Origin: Ascidiaceihabitans sp047624005
GTDB taxonomy: Bacteria > Pseudomonadota > Alphaproteobacteria > Rhodobacterales > Rhodobacteraceae
Length of the DNA stretch: 64,000 nt
Direction: 5' to 3'
Assembly (NCBI GenBank): GCA_047624005.1
Contig: JBLHPE010000006.1
Location: 1-64,000, forward strand
A model generated the notes under the pieces. That model had not been told where the DNA came from and made no database searches. It saw nothing but the letters and a program-made list of their open reading frames with translations. Position numbers and translations under genes: made by a program. Below, piece after piece: positions 8,719 to 17,068 of this stretch. Each line of letters starts with the position of its first letter. The stretch's first letter is position 1.

Positions 8719-9443
8719 TCGATGTCCTTTTGCATTTGTCGGTAATGGTAGTGGCCCTTCACCGAGAAGCCGAGCGATTTATACAGCCTATTCGCCCCAA
8801 CGTTTTCTGTTGTGCACAATACAGCCAATTCGTCAGCACCTTGCTGTTGCGCCCAAAAACCTGCCTGCCGCATCATCCAAGCACCTACGCCTTGTCGGCG
8901 CTGATGTTCAAGGATCTCGACTGCATGCACCATGCAGACACCGTCACTAATAGCAGCGAATGCTGTTCCTGCAGGTTGCTCGTTCCAACGTGACAGAATT
9001 CCTATCTTCTGCGTCGCACGGGCCATAACGTCTAACCGCGCCGGCCCAATCCCACCTTTGGCCCAAATCTCTAACATGATCGCCAGCGGTTCCCAAATGC
9101 AGAACGTGGTGACACGCGGAATTTCAATCTGCGTCAATTCACCGACGGGGATCGAATACATAACCACCGGATCGGCGATGGCATACCCGCGATCCTCAAG
9201 TAGCTTATCCAGTGCGTCATCGCCATCACGGATCATAAACAATGCAGTTTGGCCCATGCCCTGCATTGCCGCCTCTGCTTGTCCAATATCGTCATCTTTC
9301 ACCGCCGAATTGGCGGTTGCAGCCGACACCCGTTTGCCGCCGCCTTTCCCGACCCTTAACGTCCAAGGCCCCAACTGCTGAATCTCAGCTGGCGGCCACG
9401 TAGCATCGCAGACATCATAAAGTTGTTGTGCGGTTATATTCAT
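8715..9443 (-). CDS. GNAT-family N-acetyltransferase
   Basis: A 242-residue acetyltransferase. The C-terminal half has the GNAT acetyl-CoA site (VEILEHQRRQGVGAWMMRQAGFWAQQQGA, with the RRQGVG pyrophosphate loop) and the final NVGANRLYKSLGFSVKGHYHYRQ segment; the N-terminal half is a divergent, probably degenerate, GNAT-like repeat. The substrate is unknown. It is embedded in an operon with 4-base overlaps at both ends, after the molybdopterin-binding-domain gene and before the AhpD-like gene. Confidence 0.88.
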   Translation of the reverse strand: MNITAQQLYDVCDATWPPAEIQQLGPWTLRVGKGGGKRVSAATANSAVKDDDIGQAEAAMQGMGQTALFMIRDGDDALDKLLEDRGYAIADPVVMYSIPVGELTQIEIPRVTTFCIWEPLAIMLEIWAKGGIGPARLDVMARATQKIGILSRWNEQPAGTAFAAISDGVCMVHAVEILEHQRRQGVGAWMMRQAGFWAQQQGADELAVLCTTENVGANRLYKSLGFSVKGHYHYRQMQKDIE

Positions 9444-10162
9444 TCAGGAAAAACTGCGGTCAGTTCGGCAAGTGCCGCATCGATCATGTCACCATCCGTG
9501 CCACGGATCACTATATTTGCCCCGTACTTCCCGTCCTTTTGATATGGATAACTCCCAATGCTAAGATCCGGGTAATCCTTAGCCAAAATACCTAACGGTC
9601 CAGCAATATCACCTTCGCCCCGTTCAATTCGGTAGGTTTTGCTAATCAACGGCGCACCACCCGTAAGGGTCGGCAAGACGGTTGCTACCATCGCCTGAAA
9701 GACCGCTGGAACCCCTGCCATCACATGGACGTTGCCAAGGGTGAAACCCGGCGCAATCGACACAGGATTGTCAATCAATACGGCACCATCAGGTATGCGC
9801 GCCATGCGCAACCGTGCCTCGTTCAACTCAACCCCTTGGCGGTCATAATGGGCCTGCAGCAATGCGCGTGCATCATCGCGTACATCGATTGAGGCGTTGA
9901 AGGCGGCAGCGATACAATCGGCTGTTATGTCGTCATGCGTCGGGCCGATACCACCGGACGTAAAGACGGTTTCAAAACCAGCCGACAATGCCTTTACCGC
10001 GCTTACGATAGCGTCGGGATCATCGCTCACAACGCGGACCTCGCGCAGGTCAATCCCTGCCTCTGTAAGTTGGCCTGACAGATAATGCATATTTGCATCT
10101 CGTGTCCGGCCCGACAGAATTTCATCACCGATGACCAGCATCGCAGCGGTTGGGTTGGGCAT
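9440..10162 (-). CDS. Competence/damage-inducible protein A-type molybdopterin-binding domain protein
   Basis: A 240-residue protein made of a single MoaB/Mog-like domain (MLVIGDEILSGRTRDANMHYLSGQLTEAGI and TSGGIGPTHDDITADCIAAAF). These are the hallmark motifs of the CinA N-terminal half. It lacks the C-terminal nicotinamide-nucleotide amidohydrolase domain of full CinA. Members of this short group are often annotated as molybdopterin-binding, and actual activity is uncertain. The start at 10162 is set by an AAGGAGG ribosome site 6 bases upstream. It is the first gene of the operon, divergent from sfsA with only 46 bases between starts. Confidence 0.88.
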   Translation of the reverse strand: MPNPTAAMLVIGDEILSGRTRDANMHYLSGQLTEAGIDLREVRVVSDDPDAIVSAVKALSAGFETVFTSGGIGPTHDDITADCIAAAFNASIDVRDDARALLQAHYDRQGVELNEARLRMARIPDGAVLIDNPVSIAPGFTLGNVHVMAGVPAVFQAMVATVLPTLTGGAPLISKTYRIERGEGDIAGPLGILAKDYPDLSIGSYPYQKDGKYGANIVIRGTDGDMIDAALAELTAVFPE

Positions 10163-10208
10163 ATCAGCCTCCTTGAGGGTCCGTTGTATGACGTATAGTG
10201 CTGAGGCC

Positions 10209-10913
10209 ATGCGCTTTCAAACTGATCTTGTCCCCGCCCGCCTTATTCGTCGTTACAAACGGTTCCTTGCGGATTGTTTGCTGGAAGATGGGCGAGAAGT
10301 GACCGCGCATTGTGCAAATCCCGGTTCAATGATGGGATTAGCAGATGAAGGCATGAATATTTGGTTAGAACCCAATGACGACCCCAAGAAAAAGCTAAGA
10401 TTCGGGTGGCGATTGATTGAGCATGAGAATGGCCATTTCACAGGCGTCGATACGTCTGTTCCAAACCGCGCCTTGCGCGAAACGCTTGAGCAACGGGGAA
10501 TTCCTGAGCTAGCCGCGTATCATTCTGTTCGGCCCGAAGTGAAATATGGGGAGAACTCCCGCATCGATTTCCTTTTGTCCCAAAACGGGTTGCCAGACTG
10601 TTATGTCGAGGTGAAATCCGTCACCCTAAGCCGGACCCAAGGGCAGGCTGAATTTCCTGATAGCGTCACCAAACGTGGGGCAAAACACCTGCAAGAACTC
10701 TCAAACATGGTGGCGCAAGGGCACCGGGCCGTGATGCTGTATTTGGTGCAGCGGACAGATTGTACAAGTTTCACTTTGGCGGGTGACATTGATCCGGCAT
10801 ATCAAAGCGCATATTTGGCTGCACGCAAAGCAGGTGTTGAAACACTTTGCCTATCTGCAAAAATTTCACCTGACGAGGTTACAATCGGGGCGCCTATGAA
10901 AATCCGTATATAG
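10209..10913 (+). CDS. sfsA: DNA/RNA nuclease SfsA
   Basis: A 234-residue protein matching SfsA throughout: MRFQTDLVPARLIRRYKRFLADCLLEDGREVTAHCANPGSM at the N-terminus, YGENSRIDFLL and CYVEVKSVTLSR in the middle. The latter is a PD-(D/E)xK nuclease core (D, then ExK). It was first described as a sugar fermentation stimulation protein and later shown to bind and cut nucleic acid. The ATG at 10209 follows a GAGG sequence. In many alphaproteobacteria sfsA sits immediately before map, as here. Confidence 0.95.
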   Translation: MRFQTDLVPARLIRRYKRFLADCLLEDGREVTAHCANPGSMMGLADEGMNIWLEPNDDPKKKLRFGWRLIEHENGHFTGVDTSVPNRALRETLEQRGIPELAAYHSVRPEVKYGENSRIDFLLSQNGLPDCYVEVKSVTLSRTQGQAEFPDSVTKRGAKHLQELSNMVAQGHRAVMLYLVQRTDCTSFTLAGDIDPAYQSAYLAARKAGVETLCLSAKISPDEVTIGAPMKIRI

Positions 10914-10987
10914 CCCCTCTGGTCACTGCGCCCTGCACGGGCTAAATAACAAGATAACTGATGCCACCAAATGATGGAGCGTTCCCG

Positions 10988-11797
10988 TTGAACAGCACTA
11001 ACCGCGGCCGACAAACCAAAGACGGCATCCGAATCTATGATCCTTCTGATTCTGCTGGCATGATGGCCGCTGGGGCCTTGGCCTCCCAAATCCTTGATGC
11101 GATGCCTGAGCACGTGTTCTCCGGCCAAAGCACCGCCGCGATTGATAAAGTCATCACTGATATGGTTGACGCAGCAGGCGCGAAATCCGCGACTATCGGG
11201 TATAAAGGGTATCAACATGCCTCGTGCATTTCCGTCAACCACGTGGTGTGTCACGGTATTCCAGGTGACAAAACACTAAAGGACGGCGACATCCTGAACA
11301 TCGACGTCACTGTGATTGTTGATGGTTGGTTTGGCGATACATCGCGGATGTACGTTGCCGGAAAACTGTCTCGCAAAACGGAACGTTTAATCCAAGTTAC
11401 ACACGATTCTTTAATGCGCGGGATCGAGGCGGTTAAGCCCGGTAATACTTTTGGCGATATCGGCCATGCTATCCAATCTTATGTCGAAAGCCATCGCATG
11501 TCAGTCGTTCGTGATTTTTGCGGCCACGGCTTGGGTCGTGTTTTCCATGCCCCACCAAATGTTTTGCACTATGGTCGCCCCAGTACTGGCGCAATCTTAG
11601 AGCCCGGTATGTTCTTTACGATCGAACCGATGGTGAACCTTGGACGGCCAGAAACAAAAACGCTGGCAGATGACTGGACAGCGGTGACACGCGATAAATC
11701 ACTTTCAGCGCAATTTGAGCATTCCGTCGGCGTGACCGAAGACGGGTTCGAGATCTTCACTCTGTCAGCTGCGGGTAAATTCCACCCAACTTACTGA
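10988..11797 (+). CDS. map: Type I methionine aminopeptidase
   Basis: Removes the initiator methionine from nascent proteins. The five metal ligands of the pita-bread fold are visible: the Asp pair in NIDVTVIVDGWFGDTSRMY, His in GHGLGRVFH, Glu in FTIEPM, and Glu in the EHSVGVTE segment. The substrate His is in CHGIPGD. A TTG at 10988 is chosen because GGAG lies 8 bases before it and gives a 269-residue protein, near the usual length; an ATG at 10961 without a ribosome site would add nine unconserved residues. It lies 74 bases after sfsA. Confidence 0.93.
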   Translation: MNSTNRGRQTKDGIRIYDPSDSAGMMAAGALASQILDAMPEHVFSGQSTAAIDKVITDMVDAAGAKSATIGYKGYQHASCISVNHVVCHGIPGDKTLKDGDILNIDVTVIVDGWFGDTSRMYVAGKLSRKTERLIQVTHDSLMRGIEAVKPGNTFGDIGHAIQSYVESHRMSVVRDFCGHGLGRVFHAPPNVLHYGRPSTGAILEPGMFFTIEPMVNLGRPETKTLADDWTAVTRDKSLSAQFEHSVGVTEDGFEIFTLSAAGKFHPTY

Positions 11798-11811
11798 CCT
11801 TGAACGCACAA

Positions 11812-12366
11812 TCAGCCCGTAAACTCTAACAAGGTCACGTGTGTGTCGCCGTACTTGCGATGATCCTCAAAGGCAAATCTTTCGGGTGGTTGCATTTGCG
11901 CAGCCTCTTCCCAAACAATCATTGCGCCTTTTGCAAGCCATCCACCTGCCTGCGCGGCAATTAACGCTTTTTGACCCATGTCCCGCCCATATGGTGGGTC
12001 AAGAAATACCAGATCAAAAGGCGTTTCCGTCCAAACTGCCAATTTAGTGGCATCATGCCGCACAACGCGTACCTGCTCTTTGGCCCTTAGTTTAACCACA
12101 TTTTCTGCAATCAATTTCTGCGCGATGCGACCGTTTTCAACCAAAACTGCACGTTCTGCGCCACGTGACACTGCCTCGAATGCCAAGGCACCTGTGCCCG
12201 CAAACAAATCCAACACCAGCGCATCTTCAATAACACCATGATGGGTCAACATCGAAAAAAGGCTTTCGCGGACCCGATCAGATGTAGGGCGCAACTGCGC
12301 ACCCGCGTCCCCTTTCCCTAAAGCAGCAAGGGCCGTTCCACGCCATTTTCCTGAAATAATCCTCAC
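11812..12366 (-). CDS. rsmD: 16S rRNA (guanine-966-N2)-methyltransferase RsmD
   Basis: A 184-residue SAM-dependent methyltransferase that modifies G966 of 16S rRNA on the assembled small subunit. It begins MRIISGKWRG, has the conserved RPTSDRVRESLF substrate segment, a SAM-binding motif I (VLDLFAGTGALAFEAVSRGA) and the amino-methyltransferase motif DPPYG. Its start overlaps the stop of the flavoprotein gene by four bases. It converges on map. Confidence 0.95.
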   Translation of the reverse strand: MRIISGKWRGTALAALGKGDAGAQLRPTSDRVRESLFSMLTHHGVIEDALVLDLFAGTGALAFEAVSRGAERAVLVENGRIAQKLIAENVVKLRAKEQVRVVRHDATKLAVWTETPFDLVFLDPPYGRDMGQKALIAAQAGGWLAKGAMIVWEEAAQMQPPERFAFEDHRKYGDTHVTLLEFTG

Positions 12367-13568
12367 GTTTTCAACAAGGCCTTCATATCCGTTTCTGGGT
12401 TCGCAGTCACCTTAGGATCCGGTGACTTGCCTGCCTCGATCAACCGCTTTCCGACCATGTAGCCACGCGGATCGTTTGCTGCGTCCACAGCCAGTAACGT
12501 CGGGCCATCGTAATACCAAAATGAAACTGCATCGCCTGTGCGGCGGGTGATTACCCGATCATAGCCCGTATTCAGGCCAGCGATTTGTAGTTTCACGTCG
12601 TATTGATCAGACCAAAACCACGGCTTTGCGACATAATCCTTAGCTGCGCCCATGATATTCTGCGCAACAATTTCCGCCTGATCAATCGCGTTTGGAACAC
12701 TTTCAAGCCGAATTCTTGTGTCACGATATGGAAACGACGCACAGTCACCTGCAGCCCAAATGTGCGGATCGGACGATCTGCCATGTGCGTCCACCTTGAT
12801 ACCGTTTTTCAAAGTCAAGCCAGCTGTCGTCGCAAGGCCAGTCGCAGGAGCAATCCCGACGCCAACAATCACAAAATCAACTTCCAGTTCACTACCATCC
12901 GCTAACCGTGCTCCAGTAACGGCTTCGGTACCTAGCAATCGATCAAGGCCAACACCTTCGCGAATATCGACTCCGTGCTTACTGTGAAGCTCACGAAAGA
13001 AGTTACTAGTTTCAGGTGCAGCAACCCGTTGTAAAATACGATCCGCCATCTCTACCAACGTAACCTGCAGACCAAGCTTTGCCGCGACCGATGCCGCCTC
13101 TAGCCCGATATACCCTCCGCCAACGATTAAGACCTTCGCACCCTCAACAAACCGAGGCGCCATTGCATCGACATCAGCCAAATCACGCACAACAAAAACG
13201 CCGTCTAATGAACCGCCCACGCTGGCTGGCAACCGATTTGGCGTTGAGCCTGTGGTCAGGACCAAATCATCGTAGTGCAGTGTATCGGTGCCAATAGAAA
13301 TCGTCTGGTCGACTGGGTTGACGTGATCGATACGCACGCCCATTTCAAGTTGAATATCGTTTTCAGCGTAAAAGGATTCAGGTCGCAAAAATAAGCGTTC
13401 CAACGCCATATCACCCAAAAGATACGCTTTGGATAAAGGGGGACGTTGATAAGGCGGTACAGGTTCTTCGCCAATCAACGTGATCTGGCCGTCGAACCCA
13501 GTGTTGCGTAATTTGGCAACGCAGGACGATCCCGCCTGCCCTGCTCCCACAACAATAACATGTCCCAT
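12363..13568 (-). CDS. NAD(P)/FAD-dependent ferredoxin (rubredoxin/putidaredoxin) reductase-like protein
   Basis: A 401-residue pyridine nucleotide-disulfide-type reductase without the redox disulfide. An N-terminal FAD site (VIVVGAGQAGSSCVAKLR), a second Rossmann motif for NAD(P)H (VLIVGGGYIGLEAASVAAKLG), a third FAD-contacting motif (IWAAGDCASFP) and a C-terminal reductase domain (WFWSDQYDVKLQIAG) match the putidaredoxin/rhodocoxin reductase group, which passes electrons from NADH to a ferredoxin for P450 or dioxygenase systems. No ferredoxin or P450 adjoins it here. GGGAG lies before the ATG. The divergent neighbour is a peroxiredoxin. Confidence 0.9.
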   Translation of the reverse strand: MGHVIVVGAGQAGSSCVAKLRNTGFDGQITLIGEEPVPPYQRPPLSKAYLLGDMALERLFLRPESFYAENDIQLEMGVRIDHVNPVDQTISIGTDTLHYDDLVLTTGSTPNRLPASVGGSLDGVFVVRDLADVDAMAPRFVEGAKVLIVGGGYIGLEAASVAAKLGLQVTLVEMADRILQRVAAPETSNFFRELHSKHGVDIREGVGLDRLLGTEAVTGARLADGSELEVDFVIVGVGIAPATGLATTAGLTLKNGIKVDAHGRSSDPHIWAAGDCASFPYRDTRIRLESVPNAIDQAEIVAQNIMGAAKDYVAKPWFWSDQYDVKLQIAGLNTGYDRVITRRTGDAVSFWYYDGPTLLAVDAANDPRGYMVGKRLIEAGKSPDPKVTANPETDMKALLKT

Positions 13569-13673
13569 TTAAAAACTCCCTTGGCACTCACGTAGCGATT
13601 TCTCTGGTCACTCAGGTCCCAAAACCTATATCCACAAATAAGACAGACGCAATTCCCTAGAAAGGTTCTACTG

Positions 13674-14162
13674 ATGGCGATTAAGCAAGGTGATACACTT
13701 CCCGACACAACTCTGGTTGAAATGACTGCTGATGGACCAGCCCCCGTCAGCTTGGCTGAAAAGACCAAAGGACGTAAAATTGTCATTTTCGCCGTTCCGG
13801 GCGCATTCACGCCGACGTGTCATTCGGCCCACGTGCCAAGCTTTATCCGCACCAAGGATCAGTTCGATGCAAAAGGCGTAGACGAAATTATCTGCGTTTC
13901 CGTCAACGATCCATTCGTAATGAAAGCATGGGGCGAAGTTACTGGCGCGACTGAGGCTGGCATCACAATGCTTGGCGACGCGGAAAGCCTATTTACCACG
14001 GGTATCGGCATGGAATTTAGCGCGCCACCAGCAGGCTTAATGGCGCGTTCAAAACGTTATGCGATGGTTGTCGAAGACGGCGTTGTGACACTATTGCAAG
14101 AAGAAGAATCCCCAGGCGTCTGCGACGTTTCTGGCGGCGAGGGTCTGCTTGCTTCAATGTAA
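13674..14162 (+). CDS. Peroxiredoxin (Prx5/redoxin family)
   Basis: A 162-residue thiol peroxidase. The peroxidatic Cys is in FAVPGAFTPTCHSAHVPSF, the exact Prx5-type active site (PGAFTPTC). A second Cys in the C-terminal SPGVCDVSGG may be a resolving residue. It reduces hydrogen peroxide or organic peroxides in the cytoplasm using thioredoxin, glutaredoxin or glutathione. GAAAGG lies about 8 bases before the ATG. It is divergent from the flavoprotein reductase across a 105-base intergenic region and is followed by its own terminator. Confidence 0.94.
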   Translation: MAIKQGDTLPDTTLVEMTADGPAPVSLAEKTKGRKIVIFAVPGAFTPTCHSAHVPSFIRTKDQFDAKGVDEIICVSVNDPFVMKAWGEVTGATEAGITMLGDAESLFTTGIGMEFSAPPAGLMARSKRYAMVVEDGVVTLLQEEESPGVCDVSGGEGLLASM

Positions 14163-14193
14163 GCTTGCTAAAACACATCTAATCAAATGACGC

Positions 14194-14220
14194 AAAAGGC
14201 CTCCGTTTGGGGGCCTTTAT
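14194..14220 (+). terminator. Rho-independent terminator after the peroxiredoxin gene
   Basis: AAAGGCCTCC pairs with GGGGGCCTTT around a short loop (one G-U pair), 30 bases after the stop. The flanking A and T tracts let it work in both directions, and it may also end the minus-strand operon whose last stop is at 14241. Confidence 0.8.
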
Positions 14221-14240
14221 CAATTGAATTTACCTCATTC

Positions 14241-14534
14241 CTAGGAAAACAAGCGATCCATCTTTCTGGCTAGTTTAAGATCCAAAGTACTTAATCCGTC
14301 CACGTCATGGGTGATCAAAACAACATTTACGGTCGAATACACATTGTCCCACTCTGGGTGATGATCCCATTTTTCGGCCCACATTGCGACACTGGTCATC
14401 CAGCCAAACGCATCAATGAAATTTTTGAATTTGAACCGCTTAACCAATGCGTCTCTTTCATCATGCAAGGTCCATCCATTTGCAATCAAAGGTTCCAACA
14501 ACATCTCACGGGTTTCTTCGCTCAGCTTTTCCAT
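14241..14534 (-). CDS. phhB: 4a-hydroxytetrahydrobiopterin dehydratase (pterin-4a-carbinolamine dehydratase)
   Basis: A 97-residue protein with the family's catalytic core WDHHPEWDNVYSTVNVVLITHDVDGLSTLDLKLA, where the two adjacent His and the later His are the dehydration residues. It regenerates dihydrobiopterin after pterin-dependent hydroxylases such as phenylalanine 4-monooxygenase, and can act as a dimerisation cofactor elsewhere. The ATG shares one base with the stop of the upstream FemAB-like gene. No aromatic amino acid hydroxylase is in the window. Confidence 0.95.
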   Translation of the reverse strand: MEKLSEETREMLLEPLIANGWTLHDERDALVKRFKFKNFIDAFGWMTSVAMWAEKWDHHPEWDNVYSTVNVVLITHDVDGLSTLDLKLARKMDRLFS

Positions 14535-15721
14535 TATTCTTGCTCCTCGACTTGGGTCCGTCTGAACGGACCATATTCCGTTAAAACTTCGATCTCATCT
14601 TCAACCGCTTCGCGTTCCGCCTTCAAATACGAACCAATAGCATCTGCAAACCTCGGATCGCCAACCCAATGCAAACTGTGGGTTTGGGTAGGCAAATAAC
14701 CGCGGGCCAACTTGTGTTGTCCCTGCGCGCCAGCTTCAACCCGTGCCAGTCCATCACCGATCGCAATGTCGATCGCTTGATAATAGCAAAGTTCGAAATG
14801 CAGACAGGCATGGTGTTCGACGCAGCCCCAATAGCGACCATAAAGCGTTTCACGACCTACGAAATTTAGGGCACCCGCAATCCATTCGCCGTCGCGACGA
14901 GCCAAAACCAGTGCCATATCATCGCGCAGCGTTTCTTGCGCGATCCTAAAAAACTGACGTGTCAGGTAAGGTGTCCCCCACTTTCGCGCACCCGTATCTT
15001 GGTAAAACTCCCAAAATGCATCCCAATGCTGTGCCTCAATCTGATCGCCACGCAAAGTTACGATATCACCACCAAAGCTTTGGGCCTGAGCGCGTTCCTT
15101 ACGAATATTCTTACGTTTTCGAGAACTTAAGTCCCCTAAGAAGCCGTCGAAATCAACATAGTCGTTGTTAAGCCAGTGAAACTGCTGAGTGGCGCGTGAC
15201 ATCAGGCCCAGCTTTTCGCCCAAGACTGCTTCTTCTTTTGTACAGAACGTGGCGTGCACGCTTGATACCTTGTTTTCAGACGCCAATTGAATTGCGCCTT
15301 GGATCAAAGCTGAAAACCCTGCCTCAGCAAAATCTGGATGCACCAAGAAACGACGCCCTGTGGCTGGAGTATGCGGAACTGCAATTTGGAGCTTTGGATA
15401 ATATCGTCCACCCGCTTGCTCATAGGCATGAGCCCAGTTTTGATCAAAGATATATTCGCCCTGCGAGTGGGATTTCACATAAAGCGGCGCCACCGCAATC
15501 ACACGGCCGTGAATTTTTGCGGCCAAATATTGCGGCTGCCACCCTGTCCCCGGACCAACTGACCCGCTGTCCTCTAATGCGCTTAGAAAGCGATAGGTCG
15601 TAAAGGGATCGTTTGGCCGGCCACCATCAGCGACTTCTGGACATGCACAAGCATCCCAATCGACCTGCCCAATTTGAGCAATCTCAGGGACAACGTTGAT
15701 TTCCACTTCATGTCGGCTCAT
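14534..15721 (-). CDS. FemAB/GNAT-like acyltransferase of the COG3146 (DUF482) group
   Basis: A 395-residue cytoplasmic protein. Diagnostic stretches include ACPEVADGGRPNDPFTTYRFLSALE near the N-terminus, RKRKNIRKERAQAQ in the middle and FELCYYQAIDIAIGDGLARVEAGAQGQHKLARGY near the C-terminus, where the VEAGAQGEHK pattern is the family signature. The group is annotated as peptidoglycan-biosynthesis-like or GNAT, but no reaction is established to my knowledge. It overlaps phhB by one base, and ends 53 bases after the GDPD gene in the same direction. Confidence 0.88.
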   Translation of the reverse strand: MSRHEVEINVVPEIAQIGQVDWDACACPEVADGGRPNDPFTTYRFLSALEDSGSVGPGTGWQPQYLAAKIHGRVIAVAPLYVKSHSQGEYIFDQNWAHAYEQAGGRYYPKLQIAVPHTPATGRRFLVHPDFAEAGFSALIQGAIQLASENKVSSVHATFCTKEEAVLGEKLGLMSRATQQFHWLNNDYVDFDGFLGDLSSRKRKNIRKERAQAQSFGGDIVTLRGDQIEAQHWDAFWEFYQDTGARKWGTPYLTRQFFRIAQETLRDDMALVLARRDGEWIAGALNFVGRETLYGRYWGCVEHHACLHFELCYYQAIDIAIGDGLARVEAGAQGQHKLARGYLPTQTHSLHWVGDPRFADAIGSYLKAEREAVEDEIEVLTEYGPFRRTQVEEQE

Positions 15722-15774
15722 CGTATTCCCTTGCAGCGGCTTATTGGTTTTATGTGTACCATGTGTTCAGCTTT

Positions 15775-16542
15775 TCAAGCGTCAAACTTAGCCAAATATT
15801 GTTCAAAGGTTATATTTTGCGCAACCTTTCGTGCCTCAATTTCCTGCTCTGCGGATTTCACAGTCCAACACAAGACGTCAGCTCCAATCTCTTTCAAAAA
15901 CGCCACACGTGGGCGATCTAAATCAGTCACGTCATGACTAATGAAACTTGCCCCAACACGATCAAAATCGGGGATATCACGAAGATAGTCACAGATGGCG
16001 TGGCTTAATGCCCAATTATCAAAATGATACGCACTGGTCACAATGCCTCTTGGCACTTCAGGTAAAAGTTCCGCCAACAAAGCAACGCTGTTTGGATTAA
16101 ACGACATGACACCGACGGGTCCGGCATATGTCGCCAAATCATTTGCTGCCGCCTTTTCAAGCGGCCCAACATTTTTGCCCATAGCGCCGTCTTGATCCTT
16201 GAACTCGATCAGCAACGGCACTTGACCTGCGACCAAATCCAAAATGTCGGCCAGAACTGGTATCCCCTCGGCACCCCCAGTCAACGGAATAGCCGAAAGC
16301 TGTTTCGCACTGCGCTGCCGAACCGGTCCCACCTCACTTGTCAGTCGGTCCAAAGTGAAATCGTGGAAAACTATAGCCTTTTGATCTGCGCTGAGTTGCA
16401 AATCAATCTCGATCCCATAGCCGTGGGAAATTGCCGCTTGGATCGCCGCACGGCTATTTTCCGGACGCCTATCGGACACATCGTGTAGCCCACGATGTGT
16501 CAATGGTTTGGTCAGAAAATCTGGATGTAGGCGCGGCGTCAT
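15775..16542 (-). CDS. Glycerophosphodiester phosphodiesterase
   Basis: A 255-residue TIM-barrel phosphodiesterase that releases glycerol-3-phosphate from deacylated phospholipids. Catalytic elements are visible: HRGLHD near the N-terminus, PENSRAAIQAAISHGYGIEIDLQLSAD with the metal-binding ExD, and VFHD with the second catalytic His. FKDQ and FISHDVTD follow. No signal peptide, so it is cytoplasmic (UgpQ-like). Its ATG overlaps the stop of the RidA gene by four bases. Confidence 0.93.
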   Translation of the reverse strand: MTPRLHPDFLTKPLTHRGLHDVSDRRPENSRAAIQAAISHGYGIEIDLQLSADQKAIVFHDFTLDRLTSEVGPVRQRSAKQLSAIPLTGGAEGIPVLADILDLVAGQVPLLIEFKDQDGAMGKNVGPLEKAAANDLATYAGPVGVMSFNPNSVALLAELLPEVPRGIVTSAYHFDNWALSHAICDYLRDIPDFDRVGASFISHDVTDLDRPRVAFLKEIGADVLCWTVKSAEQEIEARKVAQNITFEQYLAKFDA

Positions 16543-16997
16543 TTGATTTGGAATGTGCCTTCTATCTCAACCGCAACGCCTAATGGCAATGAGGCCGCAG
16601 AAACCGCAGCCCGTGCATGACGACCTAAATCACCAAACACCTCTACCATGAAATCGGACGCGCCGTTGATCACCTTCGGCTGATCCGTGAAATCATCAGT
16701 AGAATTCACAAAACCGCCTAATTTTACAACCTGCACTACTCGGTTTAGGTCGCCGCCACACGCTGCTTTAAGCTGTGCAATTAAATGCAAAGCGCACGTC
16801 TTAGCAGCGGCGGCCCCAGCTTCAACATCCATGTTGGCGCCAAGTTTACCAATGATCAGCCCATCAGGGCCATTTGAAATCTGGCCCGAGATATAGACTA
16901 TATCTCCAGCTTGCACGTATGGGACGTAGTTGCCAGCAGGCGCGCTGGCCTCCGGCAAAGTAACCCCAAGAGACTTAAGACGATCTTCAATACCCAT
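16539..16997 (-). CDS. RidA/YjgF/YER057c/UK114-family protein
   Basis: A 152-residue RidA superfamily protein that may hydrolyse reactive enamines or imines made by PLP enzymes. YVQAGDIVYISGQI, VVKLGGFVNSTDDFTDQPKVINGASDFMVEVFG and ARAAVSAASLPLGVAVEIEGTF are characteristic; the Arg of HARAAV is the carboxylate-binding residue. The length and ending place it in the longer endoribonuclease-L-PSP-annotated branch rather than the 128-residue archetype. AAGGA lies before the ATG. It is first in an operon with the GDPD gene. Confidence 0.92.
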   Translation of the reverse strand: MGIEDRLKSLGVTLPEASAPAGNYVPYVQAGDIVYISGQISNGPDGLIIGKLGANMDVEAGAAAAKTCALHLIAQLKAACGGDLNRVVQVVKLGGFVNSTDDFTDQPKVINGASDFMVEVFGDLGRHARAAVSAASLPLGVAVEIEGTFQIK

Positions 16998-17068
16998 TAC
17001 AGCATTCCTTGTAAGCGGTTAGATTTCAATAGAAGGCTACGCGTGTCACACCCAAACGAAAAGGGAGA